NCBI GenBank assembly: GCA_945897825.1
Contig: CAMDGX010000003.1
Location: 1-64,000, forward strand
DNA length: 64,000 bases
DNA from: Asaia bogorensis
Lineage (GTDB): Bacteria > Pseudomonadota > Alphaproteobacteria > Acetobacterales > Acetobacteraceae
Direction of reading: 5' to 3'
Under the pieces are notes generated by a model. It saw only the letters and a program-made list of their open reading frames with translations. It was not told where the DNA came from and searched no databases. Shown here piece by piece: positions 17,439 through 25,847 of the stretch. The translations under genes and the position numbers were made by a program. Every line of letters begins with the position of its first letter. Position 1 is the stretch's first letter.

Positions 17439-18137
17439 ATGCCCCACCCCGCGCCGGCCCTCAACTTCCCGCCCGCCTGCCTCACCCCCCTGCACCCTCA
17501 GGACCTCCGCGCCCTGGAAGCCCTGACCGCCGGCTGGTCCATGCCCGACCCGGCGCGCGGCATCACCGCCACCACGCTGGGCCCTGCCGCCTATCGCCGC
17601 CTCCGCCTGCGCCGCGCCGCCCTCAGCGCCGGCTACGCACTCGCCGTGATCGTCATCCCCTGCACCCTCATCGTCGCCCTCCTCATCCTCACCGACGACC
17701 CCGCCTGGCACAGCGGCCGCGGCCTCACCGTCGTCGCCTGGTTCCTCGCCGGCGGCCTCGTGCTCATCCCCGCCGCCGCCGCGATCGGTTGGCACGCCAC
17801 CGGCGGCAAGCGCCGCACCACCGCCGGCGACGAACCGGCGAGCCAGCTGACCTTCACCGCCACCCCCGATGGCCTGACCGTCACCAACGCCGCCGGCTGG
17901 CACCGTACCGGCCCGTGGCGGCGCTGGCGCTTTTCCCACGTCCGTTCGGAGGTGATCCATATGAGGCGCGGCCGCATGTACCTCTTCGAAGCCGCCACCC
18001 TGGTGCATTACGCCGATGACGGCACCCCCGACGGCCGTGTCACCCTCGATCCCATCACCCTCGCCAACGGCCGCGAAACCAGCGCCCCCATCATCGCCCT
18101 GATCTGCCTGGCCGTGACCGACACCCGCCCCGCCTGA
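17439..18137 (+). CDS. Two-helix membrane protein, YcxB-like C-terminal part
   Basis: A 232-residue protein with two adjacent transmembrane helices (AGYALAVIVIPCTLIVALLIL and, after a short loop, VVAWFLAGGLVLIPAAAAIG) and a cytoplasmic C-terminal domain. That domain (LTFTATPDGLTVTNAAGWHR ... WRRWRFSHVRSEVIHM) follows the pattern of YcxB-like beta-rich domains. No enzymatic motif is visible. The frame is open upstream to 17229, but the coding pattern starts at the ATG at 17439, which follows GAGG. The function is unknown; a membrane-anchored sensing or scaffolding role would be a guess. Confidence 0.7.
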   Translation: MPHPAPALNFPPACLTPLHPQDLRALEALTAGWSMPDPARGITATTLGPAAYRRLRLRRAALSAGYALAVIVIPCTLIVALLILTDDPAWHSGRGLTVVAWFLAGGLVLIPAAAAIGWHATGGKRRTTAGDEPASQLTFTATPDGLTVTNAAGWHRTGPWRRWRFSHVRSEVIHMRRGRMYLFEAATLVHYADDGTPDGRVTLDPITLANGRETSAPIIALICLAVTDTRPA

Positions 18138-18276
18138 CCCGGCCCGGCCTGCATCCGTGTGGATGTTCTTCCTCATCGACACGGACCGGCGCGTATTGCA
18201 CCCGCCGCGTGGACACCCCACAACCCACAAGCCACGCGCCGGCACACAAGCCCGCGCCCCATAAGGAACCATACCC

Positions 18277-18645
18277 ATGATCGGCTTCGTCACCGTCGGC
18301 ACCAATGACATGGACCGCGCGAGCGCCTTCTACGACGCACTCTTCGCCACCATCGGCGCCAAGCGACTCTCCGACAACGAGCGCTTCAAGGCCTGGGGCA
18401 TGGCCCCCGGCACTCCCCGCGTCGCCGTCGTGAAGCCCTATGACGGCAGCGCCGCCACCGTCGGCAACGGCACCATGGTCGCCCTCGCCATGGAAAGCCG
18501 CGACCAGGTCAACGCCATGCACGCCAAGGCCCTCGCCCTCGGCGGCGCCGACGAAGGTGCCGTCGGCCTGCGCGGCGAAACCTTCTACGCCGGCTACTTC
18601 CGCGACCTCGACGGCAACAAGTTCGTCGCCTTCAAGGTCGGCTGA
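18277..18645 (+). CDS. VOC-family (glyoxalase/bleomycin resistance fold) protein
   Basis: A 122-residue single-domain vicinal-oxygen-chelate protein. It starts MIGFVTVGTNDMDRASAFYD, the usual first beta-alpha unit, and ends GYFRDLDGNKFVAFKVG, where the family's metal-binding Glu is often found but here reads Lys/Phe. AAGGAAC lies before the ATG. Members include lyases, dioxygenases and drug-binding proteins; the precise activity cannot be read from sequence. It is monocistronic, with short gaps on both sides. Confidence 0.88.
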   Translation: MIGFVTVGTNDMDRASAFYDALFATIGAKRLSDNERFKAWGMAPGTPRVAVVKPYDGSAATVGNGTMVALAMESRDQVNAMHAKALALGGADEGAVGLRGETFYAGYFRDLDGNKFVAFKVG

Positions 18646-18755
18646 CCCGACGCCACCTGGCAGGGCCGGGCCCCGCGCCCGGCCCCGCTGCATCCGGCGA
18701 AAAAATTTCCTATCCGCCCTTGCAGCGGCGCTTGAAACTAACTAAATTAACATCG

Positions 18756-19382
18756 ATGCTAACAATCGGTACCCGCCTCGCCTGGATCATCACCCAACTT
18801 CGCGGCGCCCTTGAGGCGTTCGCGGTGCGGGAGTCGCGCGTCCAGCCCGCCGTCTGGCTCGGCACCCGCCTCTTCGCCCCCGTCCCGGCGCCCAACCAGC
18901 CGCCGAAACTGCCCAACGCCGCCTGGCGCCTGTTCTGGGACCGCATCGGCCGCCTGTCCGCCCGTTTCGAAACCCTGTTCATCCGCTGGCGCGAAAACCG
19001 CCTCCCCGCTCCGCGCGCGCCCCGCCCCCATCGCGACCGCGCCCCGGCAAAACCCCTCCCGCGCCTGCCGCGCGCCCATGGCTGGGTGCTCCGCCGCGTT
19101 CGCGAAGCCGCCCCCTCCGCTGGCCAGCTTGCCGCCATGCTCGCCGATCCCGAAATCCGCGCCTTCGTCGCCGCCGCCCCCCAGGCCGGCCGCCTCCTGC
19201 GCCCCCTCTGCCGCGCCCTCGCCATCCCCCAGCCGGACTGGCTGCGCCTACCGCGTCGCCCTCGCCCTCCGCGCAAACCCCGCGCGCCACGCCCCCGCCC
19301 CCCGGCGCTGACCGACCCAACCCTGCGCCTGCCCCGCAATGTCATCGCCGCCGCACGCGCCTGGAACAAAAAATCGCGCTGA
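18756..19382 (+). CDS. Basic proline-rich hypothetical protein
   Basis: A 208-residue, very Arg/Pro/Ala-rich protein with no signal peptide or membrane segment. The N-terminal 70 residues (MLTIGTRLAWIITQLRGALE ... WRLFWDRIGRLSARFETLFIRW) look helical. The centre is a Pro/Arg linker, and a region around GWVLRRVREAAPSAGQLAAML and the C-terminus looks folded again. I do not recognise the family. The ATG at 18756 is preferred over the TTG at 18720 because the upstream 40 nt are A/T-rich leader. High charge could mean nucleic-acid or membrane-surface binding, but this is a guess. Confidence 0.68.
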   Translation: MLTIGTRLAWIITQLRGALEAFAVRESRVQPAVWLGTRLFAPVPAPNQPPKLPNAAWRLFWDRIGRLSARFETLFIRWRENRLPAPRAPRPHRDRAPAKPLPRLPRAHGWVLRRVREAAPSAGQLAAMLADPEIRAFVAAAPQAGRLLRPLCRALAIPQPDWLRLPRRPRPPRKPRAPRPRPPALTDPTLRLPRNVIAAARAWNKKSR

Positions 19383-19445
19383 CCGGATCAAGGGCAGACC
19401 GCCGCCCTTATCATTGCGATCACAAAACTAATAGCTACAGCCAAC

Positions 19446-19573
19446 AGAAAGAACGTTCTTTTTTGAAAAAAAGAACCAAAAAACTTCCCCCCATTCGCGC
19501 CGCGTTAGCCCCGGCGCCATGGATAAAAAGTCTTTTCGCTTCTTTTTCTTCAGAAAAAGAAGACCCTTCCTTC
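19446..19573. repeat. A/T-rich nested palindromic element, copy 5
   Basis: Hairpin A (GTTCTTTTTT / AAAAAAGAAC, from 19455) and hairpin B (CTTCTTTTTC / GAAAAAGAAG) are the same as in copies 1 and 2. The middle arms are weaker (CTTCCCCCCAT against ATGGATAAAAAG). The right end abuts the stop codon of the minus-strand GST gene (19574-19576). The left end is 63 nt from the + strand stop, the loosest fit of the family. Confidence 0.83.
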
Positions 19574-20194
19574 CTAGTCTCCCCGCAATGCAAACGCCGC
19601 CTTAGCCGCCGGCCGCGCCATGGCGGCTGCGTACCAGTCGCGGATCGCCGGCTTGTCCAGCAGCGCTTCCGGGTTCATCCGCAGGTAGAACACGCAGCAC
19701 GCCAGGTTCAGGTCGGCCACCGTGAATCGCCCGCCCATCACGAACCCATCGCCTTTCGCCAGCGCCCCCTCCAGCACCAGCAGCGGCGCCTCCACCTGCT
19801 GCAACGCCGCCGCCTTCAGCCCCGGCACCCGGTCCGGCTCCGGCAGCATGAACGTGTGATACATCGCCTGCGCCGCCGGCGGCTCCAGCTCGCTCACCGC
19901 CCAGACAGTCCACATCGCCGCCAGCGACTCCTCTTCCAGCCCGGCCGGCGCCAGCGGGCCCCCATGCTTGCGCGCCAGGTGCAGGTTGATCGCCAGCGAC
20001 TCCCACAGCACCAGCCCGTCATCCTCGACGAACGGCACATGCCCGTTCGGATTGATCGCCAGGAACTCCGCCTTCCGGCTGCCATCCGCCCCCGGCGCCA
20101 CCTCCACCAGCCGGTAGTCGAGGCCCAGCTCATGCGCCATCCAAAGCGTCCGGATCGCCCGCGAGCGCGGAATGCCATAGATCGTGAGCGCCAT
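19574..20194 (-). CDS. Glutathione S-transferase family protein
   Basis: A 206-residue cytosolic GST. The N-terminal thioredoxin-like domain starts ALTIYGIPRSRAIRTLWMA, with Ser rather than Tyr at the likely glutathione-activating position. It includes NPNGHVPFVEDDG with the cis-proline before the glutathione loop, and LWESLAINLHLA. The all-alpha C-terminal domain carries GGRFTVADLNLA, the N-capping box motif. GGAGG lies upstream of the ATG at 20194. A clear paralogue is encoded at 46197-46847, also with a palindromic element at its 3' end. The substrate is unknown. Confidence 0.92.
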   Translation of the reverse strand: MALTIYGIPRSRAIRTLWMAHELGLDYRLVEVAPGADGSRKAEFLAINPNGHVPFVEDDGLVLWESLAINLHLARKHGGPLAPAGLEEESLAAMWTVWAVSELEPPAAQAMYHTFMLPEPDRVPGLKAAALQQVEAPLLVLEGALAKGDGFVMGGRFTVADLNLACCVFYLRMNPEALLDKPAIRDWYAAAMARPAAKAAFALRGD

Positions 20195-20248
20195 TGCTGC
20201 CTCCATCGAATGCCACCCGACCCTACCGGTCGGCCCCCCGCGAGACAA

Positions 20249-21250
20249 TCAGCCGCAGATCGCCTCGCCCACACGAACCCGCAACCCGGCGATCCCGCTG
20301 TCGAAATGCCGGTTCGGATGCACCCGGTTGGTCAGCAGCGTCCACGCCCGCCCCCGTTCGCGATCGATCCACAGCCCGGTGCCGGTGAACCCGGTATGCC
20401 CAAGCGTTCCCGCCGAGCACCGATCCCCGCCATGCCACCCCGACGTCGCCAACTGCCACCCCAGCCCGCGCCGCACGCCTTGAAGCAAATGCTGCTCCGT
20501 CCCCATCGCCGCCACGCTCGCGTTTGAAAGGACCTGTCCCTCCAGCAACGCCCCCGCGAACCCCAGCAACGCCCCCGCCGTCCCGAACAGCCCCGCATGC
20601 CCCGCCGACCCGCCCATCGCGAACGCATTCTCGTCATGCACCTCGCCCCGCATCACCCGCCCGCGCCACGAACACCGCTCGGTCGCCGCACAGTCGGCAG
20701 CATCGGGCCGAAAGCTGAACCCCGCCGGCGCCTGCTCCGCCAACGCGGTCCCCGTCAGCCGCTCGATCGCAATCCCGAGCAGCAGGAAGTTGATGTCCGA
20801 ATAGGCCGGCGGGCAGTACCGCCACTCGCGCTGCAGAATGAACGCCCGCAGCGTCTGCGGATCCTGCCCATACGTGTACAACGGCTCCACCGCCGGCAGG
20901 TGCGTGGCATGCGACAGGCACTGCCGGAACGTCAGGCGCCGCTCCGCCGCCCCGGCCACGTCGTATTGCCGCAGGTCCGGAATCGCCACCGTCAACGGGT
21001 CGTCCAGCCCGATCCGCCCCAGTTCCACCAGGCGCAGGATCGCCGTCGTCGTGAACACCACCTTGGTCAGGGAGGCGAGATCGAACACCGTCGCCTCCCG
21101 CATCGCCACATGCTCCGGCTCCAGCACCGCATGCCCGACGGCCCGCACGGTGACCGCGCCATCCTCCAGCAACCCGAGCACGCCGCCCGGTATCTTCCCC
21201 GCCGCGACGGCATCGCGAACATGGCCAAAGGCAGCATCGAACCTGATCAT
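20249..21250 (-). CDS. Serine hydrolase, class C beta-lactamase/esterase (S12) fold
   Basis: A 333-residue cytoplasmic S12-type hydrolase without signal peptide. The nucleophile motif SLTK is in DLASLTKVV, the second motif is YSD in PPAYSDINF, and the third is HTG in GHTGFTGTG. The start overlaps the stop of the ABC ATPase gene upstream (ATGA), so it is the last gene of the anmK-ABC-ABC-hydrolase unit. A cytoplasmic member encoded with a peptide importer and anhydro-MurNAc kinase suggests hydrolysis of an imported peptide or murein fragment. An ordinary esterase role is the alternative. Confidence 0.9.
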   Translation of the reverse strand: MIRFDAAFGHVRDAVAAGKIPGGVLGLLEDGAVTVRAVGHAVLEPEHVAMREATVFDLASLTKVVFTTTAILRLVELGRIGLDDPLTVAIPDLRQYDVAGAAERRLTFRQCLSHATHLPAVEPLYTYGQDPQTLRAFILQREWRYCPPAYSDINFLLLGIAIERLTGTALAEQAPAGFSFRPDAADCAATERCSWRGRVMRGEVHDENAFAMGGSAGHAGLFGTAGALLGFAGALLEGQVLSNASVAAMGTEQHLLQGVRRGLGWQLATSGWHGGDRCSAGTLGHTGFTGTGLWIDRERGRAWTLLTNRVHPNRHFDSGIAGLRVRVGEAICG

Positions 21251-22200
21251 GCTTCCTCGTATAGGTGGCACGCCGCCTCGCGCACCCCGCCTTGTGTTTG
21301 CCGCGGCACCAATGCCGGGCGGTCGATCGCGCAGCGCGGCATGGCGTGGCGGCAGCGGCCGTGGAAGGCGCAGCCGGGCGGCGGGTCGGTCGGGTCGGGC
21401 AGGTCGCCCTCCAGGATGATCCGCTCCCGCCGCGCCACCCCCGGCGGCTGCGGCACCGCGGACAGCAGCGCCTGGGTGTAGGGATGCGCCGGCTGCTCGA
21501 ACACCTCTGCCTCCGGCCCAATCTCCACGATGCGGCCGAGATACATCACCGCGATGCGCTGGCTGACATGGCGCACGACCGAGAGGTCGTGGCTGATGAA
21601 CAGCATCGCCATTCCCATCCGCCGCTTCAAGTCGGCGATCAGGTTGATGATCTGCGACTGGATCGACACGTCGAGCGCCGAGACCGGCTCGTCCGCCACC
21701 AGCAGCTTCGGCGCCAGCGCCAGCGCCCGCGCGATCGCGATCCGCTGCCGCTGCCCGCCGCTGAACTCATGCACGTAGCGCCGCCCGCTGTCCGGCGGCA
21801 ATCCCACGAGATCAAGCAGCTCCGCGACGCGGGCGTCCCGGTCCGGCAACCCATGGATGGTCAGCGGCTCGCCGATCAGTGTCGACACCCGGTGGCGCGG
21901 ATTGAGGGCGCCGAACGGATCCTGGAACACGATCTGCATGTCCCGCCGCCGTCGGCGCAACGCTGCGCGCGGCAGGCGCAGGATGTCCTCGCCCTCGAAC
22001 AGCACCGCGCCGGCGGTCGGCTCCACCAGCCGCAGCACGGCGCGGCCGAGGGTGGACTTGCCGCAGCCGGACTCGCCCACGATGCCCAGCACCTCGCCAT
22101 GCGCCAGCGTGAAGCTCGCCTCCTCCAGCGCCCGCAGCGTGCCGCCACCCTGGGTGCGGTAGTGCTGGGTCAGTCCGCGGACGTCCAGCAACGGCGTCAT
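21247..22200 (-). CDS. Oligopeptide/dipeptide ABC transporter ATP-binding protein (DppF/OppF-like)
   Basis: A 317-residue ATPase. Walker A is GESGCGKST, the signature is FSGGQRQRIAIARALA, and Walker B is LLVADEPVSALD. The C-terminal oligopeptide-transporter extension PTDPPPGCAFHGRCRHAMPRC carries the Cys cluster that binds a [4Fe-4S] centre in Dpp-type ATPases. It overlaps its upstream neighbour by 4 nt (ATGA) and the downstream hydrolase by 4 nt. It energises the permeases encoded on the other strand at 25827-27601. Confidence 0.95.
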   Translation of the reverse strand: MTPLLDVRGLTQHYRTQGGGTLRALEEASFTLAHGEVLGIVGESGCGKSTLGRAVLRLVEPTAGAVLFEGEDILRLPRAALRRRRRDMQIVFQDPFGALNPRHRVSTLIGEPLTIHGLPDRDARVAELLDLVGLPPDSGRRYVHEFSGGQRQRIAIARALALAPKLLVADEPVSALDVSIQSQIINLIADLKRRMGMAMLFISHDLSVVRHVSQRIAVMYLGRIVEIGPEAEVFEQPAHPYTQALLSAVPQPPGVARRERIILEGDLPDPTDPPPGCAFHGRCRHAMPRCAIDRPALVPRQTQGGVREAACHLYEEA

Positions 22201-23138
22201 GCGGCCGGGTTCCAGCACGCGGCCGGATGCGGCGCGCCGGCCAGGTCAGGCCGGGTGGCGCAGCTTGGCAACGGCGCGTCGCAGCGCGGGGCGAAGGTGC
22301 AGCCTGGGCCGCGCGCACCGGGCGGCGGCACCTGGCCGGGGATGGCGGGGAGCAGTTCGCCCGGCGGATTGCGCGCCGGCATGGTGCGCACCAGGGCGTG
22401 GGTGTAGCGATGGCGCGGCACGGCGAACACCGCCTCGGCCGGGCCGGTCTCGACGATGCGGCCGGCATACATCACGGCGGCACGGTCGCAGTATTCGGCC
22501 ACAACCCCCAGATCATGCGTGATCAGCAGGCAGGCCATGTCGAGCTGGCGGCGCAGGCGGTCGATCAGGGCGAGGATCTGGGCCTGCACGGTGACGTCGA
22601 GTGCCGTCGTCGGTTCGTCGGCGATCAGCAGGCGCGGCTCGCAGGCCAGGGCGATGGCGATCATCACCCGCTGGCGCTGGCCGCCCGACATCTGGTGCGG
22701 GTAGCGCGGCAGTTGCCGGCGTGGGGTTGGCAATCCCACGAGATCCAGCAGTTCGGCGGCTCGGCTGAGGGCGGTGGCGGCGGAGAGGCCGCGGTGCAGG
22801 CGCAGCACCTCGGCGATCTGCTCGCCGATGGTGAAGACCGGGTTCAGGCTGGTCATCGGCTCCTGGAAGATCATGCCGATCCGGTGGCCGCGCAGGCGGC
22901 GCATCGCCTCGTCGTCCAGGGTGGCGAGGTCGGTGCCGTCGAACAGGATGCGCCCGGCGGTGGGGCGGATGGCGGGCGCCAGGAGGCGCATGATGGCAAG
23001 TGCCGTGACCGATTTGCCGCAGCCGGATTCGCCGACCAGGGCGAGCATCTCCCCGGGTGCGAGGGTGAAGGATACCTCCTCCACCAGCTTCGCGCCAACG
23101 GTCGCCAGCGTCAGGTTCTCGACCGAAAGCAAGGTCAT
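22197..23138 (-). CDS. Oligopeptide/dipeptide ABC transporter ATP-binding protein (DppD/OppD-like)
   Basis: A 313-residue ATPase with Walker [10 protein letters not shown], the signature [16 protein letters not shown], and Walker [13 protein letters not shown]. It ends in the Cys-containing extension [17 protein letters not shown] expected of the OppD partner. It would form a heterodimer with the product of the overlapping downstream gene. Both its start (with anmK) and its end (with the DppF-like gene) are ATGA overlaps, so the four-gene unit is tightly coupled. The frame is open upstream to 23270, but the conserved sequence starts at MTLLSVEN. Confidence 0.95.
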   Translation of the reverse strand: MTLLSVENLTLATVGAKLVEEVSFTLAPGEMLALVGESGCGKSVTALAIMRLLAPAIRPTAGRILFDGTDLATLDDEAMRRLRGHRIGMIFQEPMTSLNPVFTIGEQIAEVLRLHRGLSAATALSRAAELLDLVGLPTPRRQLPRYPHQMSGGQRQRVMIAIALACEPRLLIADEPTTALDVTVQAQILALIDRLRRQLDMACLLITHDLGVVAEYCDRAAVMYAGRIVETGPAEAVFAVPRHRYTHALVRTMPARNPPGELLPAIPGQVPPPGARGPGCTFAPRCDAPLPSCATRPDLAGAPHPAACWNPAA

Positions 23139-24223
23139 GCGCGCCAGAGCTCGCCGCCGGGCATCGGATGCGGCGCGCCGGTGGTGGTAGGCAGGCTGAG
23201 CGGCAACCCGACGGCGCTGCGCACGGCGAGGTAGGCGAAGCACTGGGCTTCGAGGAAATCGCCGTCCCAACCCACTGATTCCACGGGATCGACCGGCACG
23301 AGCAGCGCTTGGCGCAGCCCCTCCATGATGGCGAGGTTGTGCCGCCCGCCGCCGGTGACCAGCCAGCGCCGCGGCACTCCGGGGACCAAGCTGGCGGCGG
23401 AGGCGACGGAGGCGATGGTGAAGGCGGCGAGCGTCGCGGCGCCGGCGGCGTCGTCGTTGATGCGGTCGATCGCCGCCGCCCAGGCGTGGAAGGCGTTGCG
23501 GTCGAGCGACTTCGGCGCGGGGCGGGTGAAGTAGGGGTGGGACATCAGCTGCGAAAGCAACGCGATATCGGGCGCGCCCGCGGCGGCAAGCGCACCATCG
23601 CGGTCGAACGGCTCGCCGCGGCGCTTGAGCAGGAAATCGTCGAGCAGGGCGGAGGCGGGGCCGGTGTCGAAGGCGACGACCGTATCGCCTTCGAGGTAGG
23701 TGACATTGGCGACGCCGCCGAGGTTGAGGACCATCAGCGGCTGGTCGAGTTCGGCGGCCAGCGCCTTGTGGTAGAGGGGGGCAAGCGGCGCCCCTTCGCC
23801 GCCGGCGGCGATATCGGCGTGGCGGAAGCGGTTGACGACGTCGATGCCCAGCGTGGCGGTGATGCGGCGTCCGTCGCCGAGCTGGCGGGTGAAGCGGGCT
23901 TCCGGCTTGTGGAAGATGGTCTGGCCGTGGATGCCGACGAGGTCGACCGCGTCGGCGGGAATGGCCAGGTCGTCGAGGAAGGCGAGCACGGCGCCGGCAT
24001 GGGCGTCGCTGACTTCGGCCTCCAGCTCCGCGAGCGGATCGTGCTCGGCGCGGGCGGCATCGGCGATGACGGCGAGCAGGCGGGCGCGCAGGGCGGGGGT
24101 GTAGGGATAGGCGCGGGCGGGTCCGGTCTCGACCGTGTCGCGGCCATCGGTGCGCAGGATGGCGACGTCGATCGCGTCCATGGAGGTGCCGCTCATCACG
24201 CCGATCGCGGTGGTCAACGCCAT
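23135..24223 (-). CDS. anmK: Anhydro-N-acetylmuramic acid kinase
   Basis: A 362-residue sugar kinase. Family motifs are GVMSGTSMDAIDVA at the N-terminus (ATP phosphate loop), GIHGQTIFHKP, LNLGGVANVTYL, and FDTGPASALLDD. AnmK hydrolyses and phosphorylates 1,6-anhydro-MurNAc to MurNAc-6-phosphate, the entry step of cell-wall amino-sugar recycling. It is first in the unit with two peptide-ABC ATPases and a serine hydrolase, an informative neighbourhood. A 91-nt gap separates it from the divergent substrate-binding protein gene. No murQ etherase is in the window. Confidence 0.95.
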   Translation of the reverse strand: MALTTAIGVMSGTSMDAIDVAILRTDGRDTVETGPARAYPYTPALRARLLAVIADAARAEHDPLAELEAEVSDAHAGAVLAFLDDLAIPADAVDLVGIHGQTIFHKPEARFTRQLGDGRRITATLGIDVVNRFRHADIAAGGEGAPLAPLYHKALAAELDQPLMVLNLGGVANVTYLEGDTVVAFDTGPASALLDDFLLKRRGEPFDRDGALAAAGAPDIALLSQLMSHPYFTRPAPKSLDRNAFHAWAAAIDRINDDAAGAATLAAFTIASVASAASLVPGVPRRWLVTGGGRHNLAIMEGLRQALLVPVDPVESVGWDGDFLEAQCFAYLAVRSAVGLPLSLPTTTGAPHPMPGGELWRA

Positions 24224-24239
24224 GCAGGCACCCGAATCC

Positions 24240-24268
24240 TTGTCACGATTCGTATAGGGCCATAGCTT
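24240..24268 (+). promoter_or_regulatory. Candidate promoter for the dppABC-like unit
   Basis: TTGTCA (24240-24245) and TAGCTT (24263-24268) are spaced by 17 nt in the divergent gap between anmK and the substrate-binding protein gene. The region is short enough that both directions probably share control elements. No clear operator was seen. Confidence 0.45.
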
Positions 24269-24314
24269 CCGCGGGAACAGGAAGCCCCGCGTCGCGGCGG
24301 CGCAGGAGGCCCAC

Positions 24315-25814
24315 ATGGCACGGTTGTCGTTCCGCTCGATGTTGCTCGCTGGCGTGCTGGCCTCCGGTGTCGCCTCGGCGCAGGTGCTGGAGGTGGCGGT
24401 GGATGCCTCTCCGGTCGGGCTCGATCCGCACCGGGCGACGGCGTTCTCGACCTTCCAGATGATCAACGGGACGATCTACGAGGGGCTGACGGCGATCGAC
24501 AAGGACCTGCGGGTGAAGCCGGGGGTGGCGGAATCCTGGACCGTGTCGGCGGACGGGAAGACCTATACATTCAAGCTGCGGGCGGGGATGACCTTCCACG
24601 ATGGCTCCAAGGTGGAGGCGGCCGATGTGGTGGCCACCATCAACCGGGTGCTGAGCAAGGAGATTGCCTCGCCGTTGGCCTCGCGGCTGGCGGCGCTCGA
24701 CACGGCGACGGCGCCGGATGCGACGACGGTGGTGCTGCAGCTGAAGGAGCCGGCCGCGCCTCTGCTGGTGTCGATCGCGACCATCGCCATCGTGCCGCGC
24801 AGCATGGAGGCGGAGAAGGAGGCGCTGCAGCGGGCGCCGGTCGGCACCGGGCCGTTCAAGTTCAAGGAGTGGCAGGCGAACGGGTTCGTGGCGCTGGAGA
24901 AGCATGCCGGCTACTGGCGGGCGGGGGCGCCGAAGCTGGACGGGATCAAGTTCAACATCGTGCCCGAATCGGCGACGCGGCAGGTCGGGTTGGCGAGCGG
25001 GCAGTATGCGATGCTGCCCAACATCGACGCGGCGACGGCGATGCAGCTCAAGGGGCGGCCGGGGGTGAAGCTCGCGGAGACGCTGGAGCTGGCGTATTCG
25101 TTCGTCGGCGTGAACACGTCGCGGCCGCCGTTCAACAACGCGAAGGTGCGCCAGGCGGTGAACTACGCGCTGGACCGGCAGCAGATCATCGTCGCCGCGC
25201 TGTTCGGGGCCGGGGTGCCGGGCGGGCCGCTGTCGCCGGCGCTGAAGGACTGGGCGACGCCGGTGGCGCAGTTCGGTTGCTACAAGCATGACCCCGCGAA
25301 GGCGCAGGCGCTGCTGAAGGAGGCCGGGCATTCCGGGCCGGTGGCGATCACCATCAACGTGCTGCCGCGGCAGGATATCCGCGACATCGCGCAGGTGGTG
25401 CAGGCGCAGCTGAACAAGGCCGGGTTCAAGGTGGAGCTGAAGAACCAGGAGCTTGGGCAGTTCATCCAGGATTGGCGCAACAGCAATTTCGACATGTTCG
25501 CCAGCACCAACGCCGGCAGCGCCGACCCGGACGACTATTTCTTCCGGACGTTCCGCACCGGGGGGTCGACCAACGTGTTCAAGTATTCCGACGGGGCGCT
25601 GGACGGGCTGCTGGATTCGGCGCGGACGATGCAGGACCCGGCGGCGCGCAAGGCGGCGTATGACAAGGCGCAGGCGATCCTGGCGTGCGACGGGCCGATC
25701 ATGCACATCGCCTACGGGCAGCTGTTCACAGCGACGCGGGCGAATGTGAGCGGGTTCGAGATCATCGCGAACCGGTCGCTGTCGACGCTGGCCGATACGT
25801 CGATCGGGCGCTGA
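24315..25814 (+). CDS. Peptide ABC transporter substrate-binding protein (DppA/OppA family 5)
   Basis: A 499-residue periplasmic binding protein with signal peptide (MARLSFRSMLLAGVLASGVASA). Family-5 features include GLDPHRATAFSTFQMINGTIYEGL, YTFKLRAGMTFHDG, PVGTGPFKFKEW and the C-terminal DPDDYFFRTFRTGG. GGAGG precedes the ATG. It delivers substrate to the permeases encoded immediately downstream. Family members bind peptides, nickel, glutathione or murein peptides; the divergent anmK unit makes a cell-wall-derived ligand plausible. Confidence 0.93.
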   Translation: MARLSFRSMLLAGVLASGVASAQVLEVAVDASPVGLDPHRATAFSTFQMINGTIYEGLTAIDKDLRVKPGVAESWTVSADGKTYTFKLRAGMTFHDGSKVEAADVVATINRVLSKEIASPLASRLAALDTATAPDATTVVLQLKEPAAPLLVSIATIAIVPRSMEAEKEALQRAPVGTGPFKFKEWQANGFVALEKHAGYWRAGAPKLDGIKFNIVPESATRQVGLASGQYAMLPNIDAATAMQLKGRPGVKLAETLELAYSFVGVNTSRPPFNNAKVRQAVNYALDRQQIIVAALFGAGVPGGPLSPALKDWATPVAQFGCYKHDPAKAQALLKEAGHSGPVAITINVLPRQDIRDIAQVVQAQLNKAGFKVELKNQELGQFIQDWRNSNFDMFASTNAGSADPDDYFFRTFRTGGSTNVFKYSDGALDGLLDSARTMQDPAARKAAYDKAQAILACDGPIMHIAYGQLFTATRANVSGFEIIANRSLSTLADTSIGR

Positions 25815-25821
25815 TCGAGAC

Positions 25822-25847
25822 GGCGGATGGCGCTTCGCTTATCCGCC
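25822..25847. repeat. 26-bp dispersed palindrome, copy 2, overlapping a start codon
   Basis: Arms GGCGGAT / ATCCGCC with core GGCGCTTCGCTT. It is the inverted counterpart of the copy at 16194-16219, with one paired arm change. The ATG at 25827 lies inside the left arm, so the repeat encodes the first seven or so residues (MALRLSA) of the permease gene. The repeat therefore contributes both the translation start and a possible hairpin over it. Confidence 0.72.

Noticed and set aside
22197-22400. Replication origin at the skew change
   Set aside because: No DnaA-box cluster and no dnaA, gidA, parA or hemE neighbourhood is present, and the change lies inside an operon.
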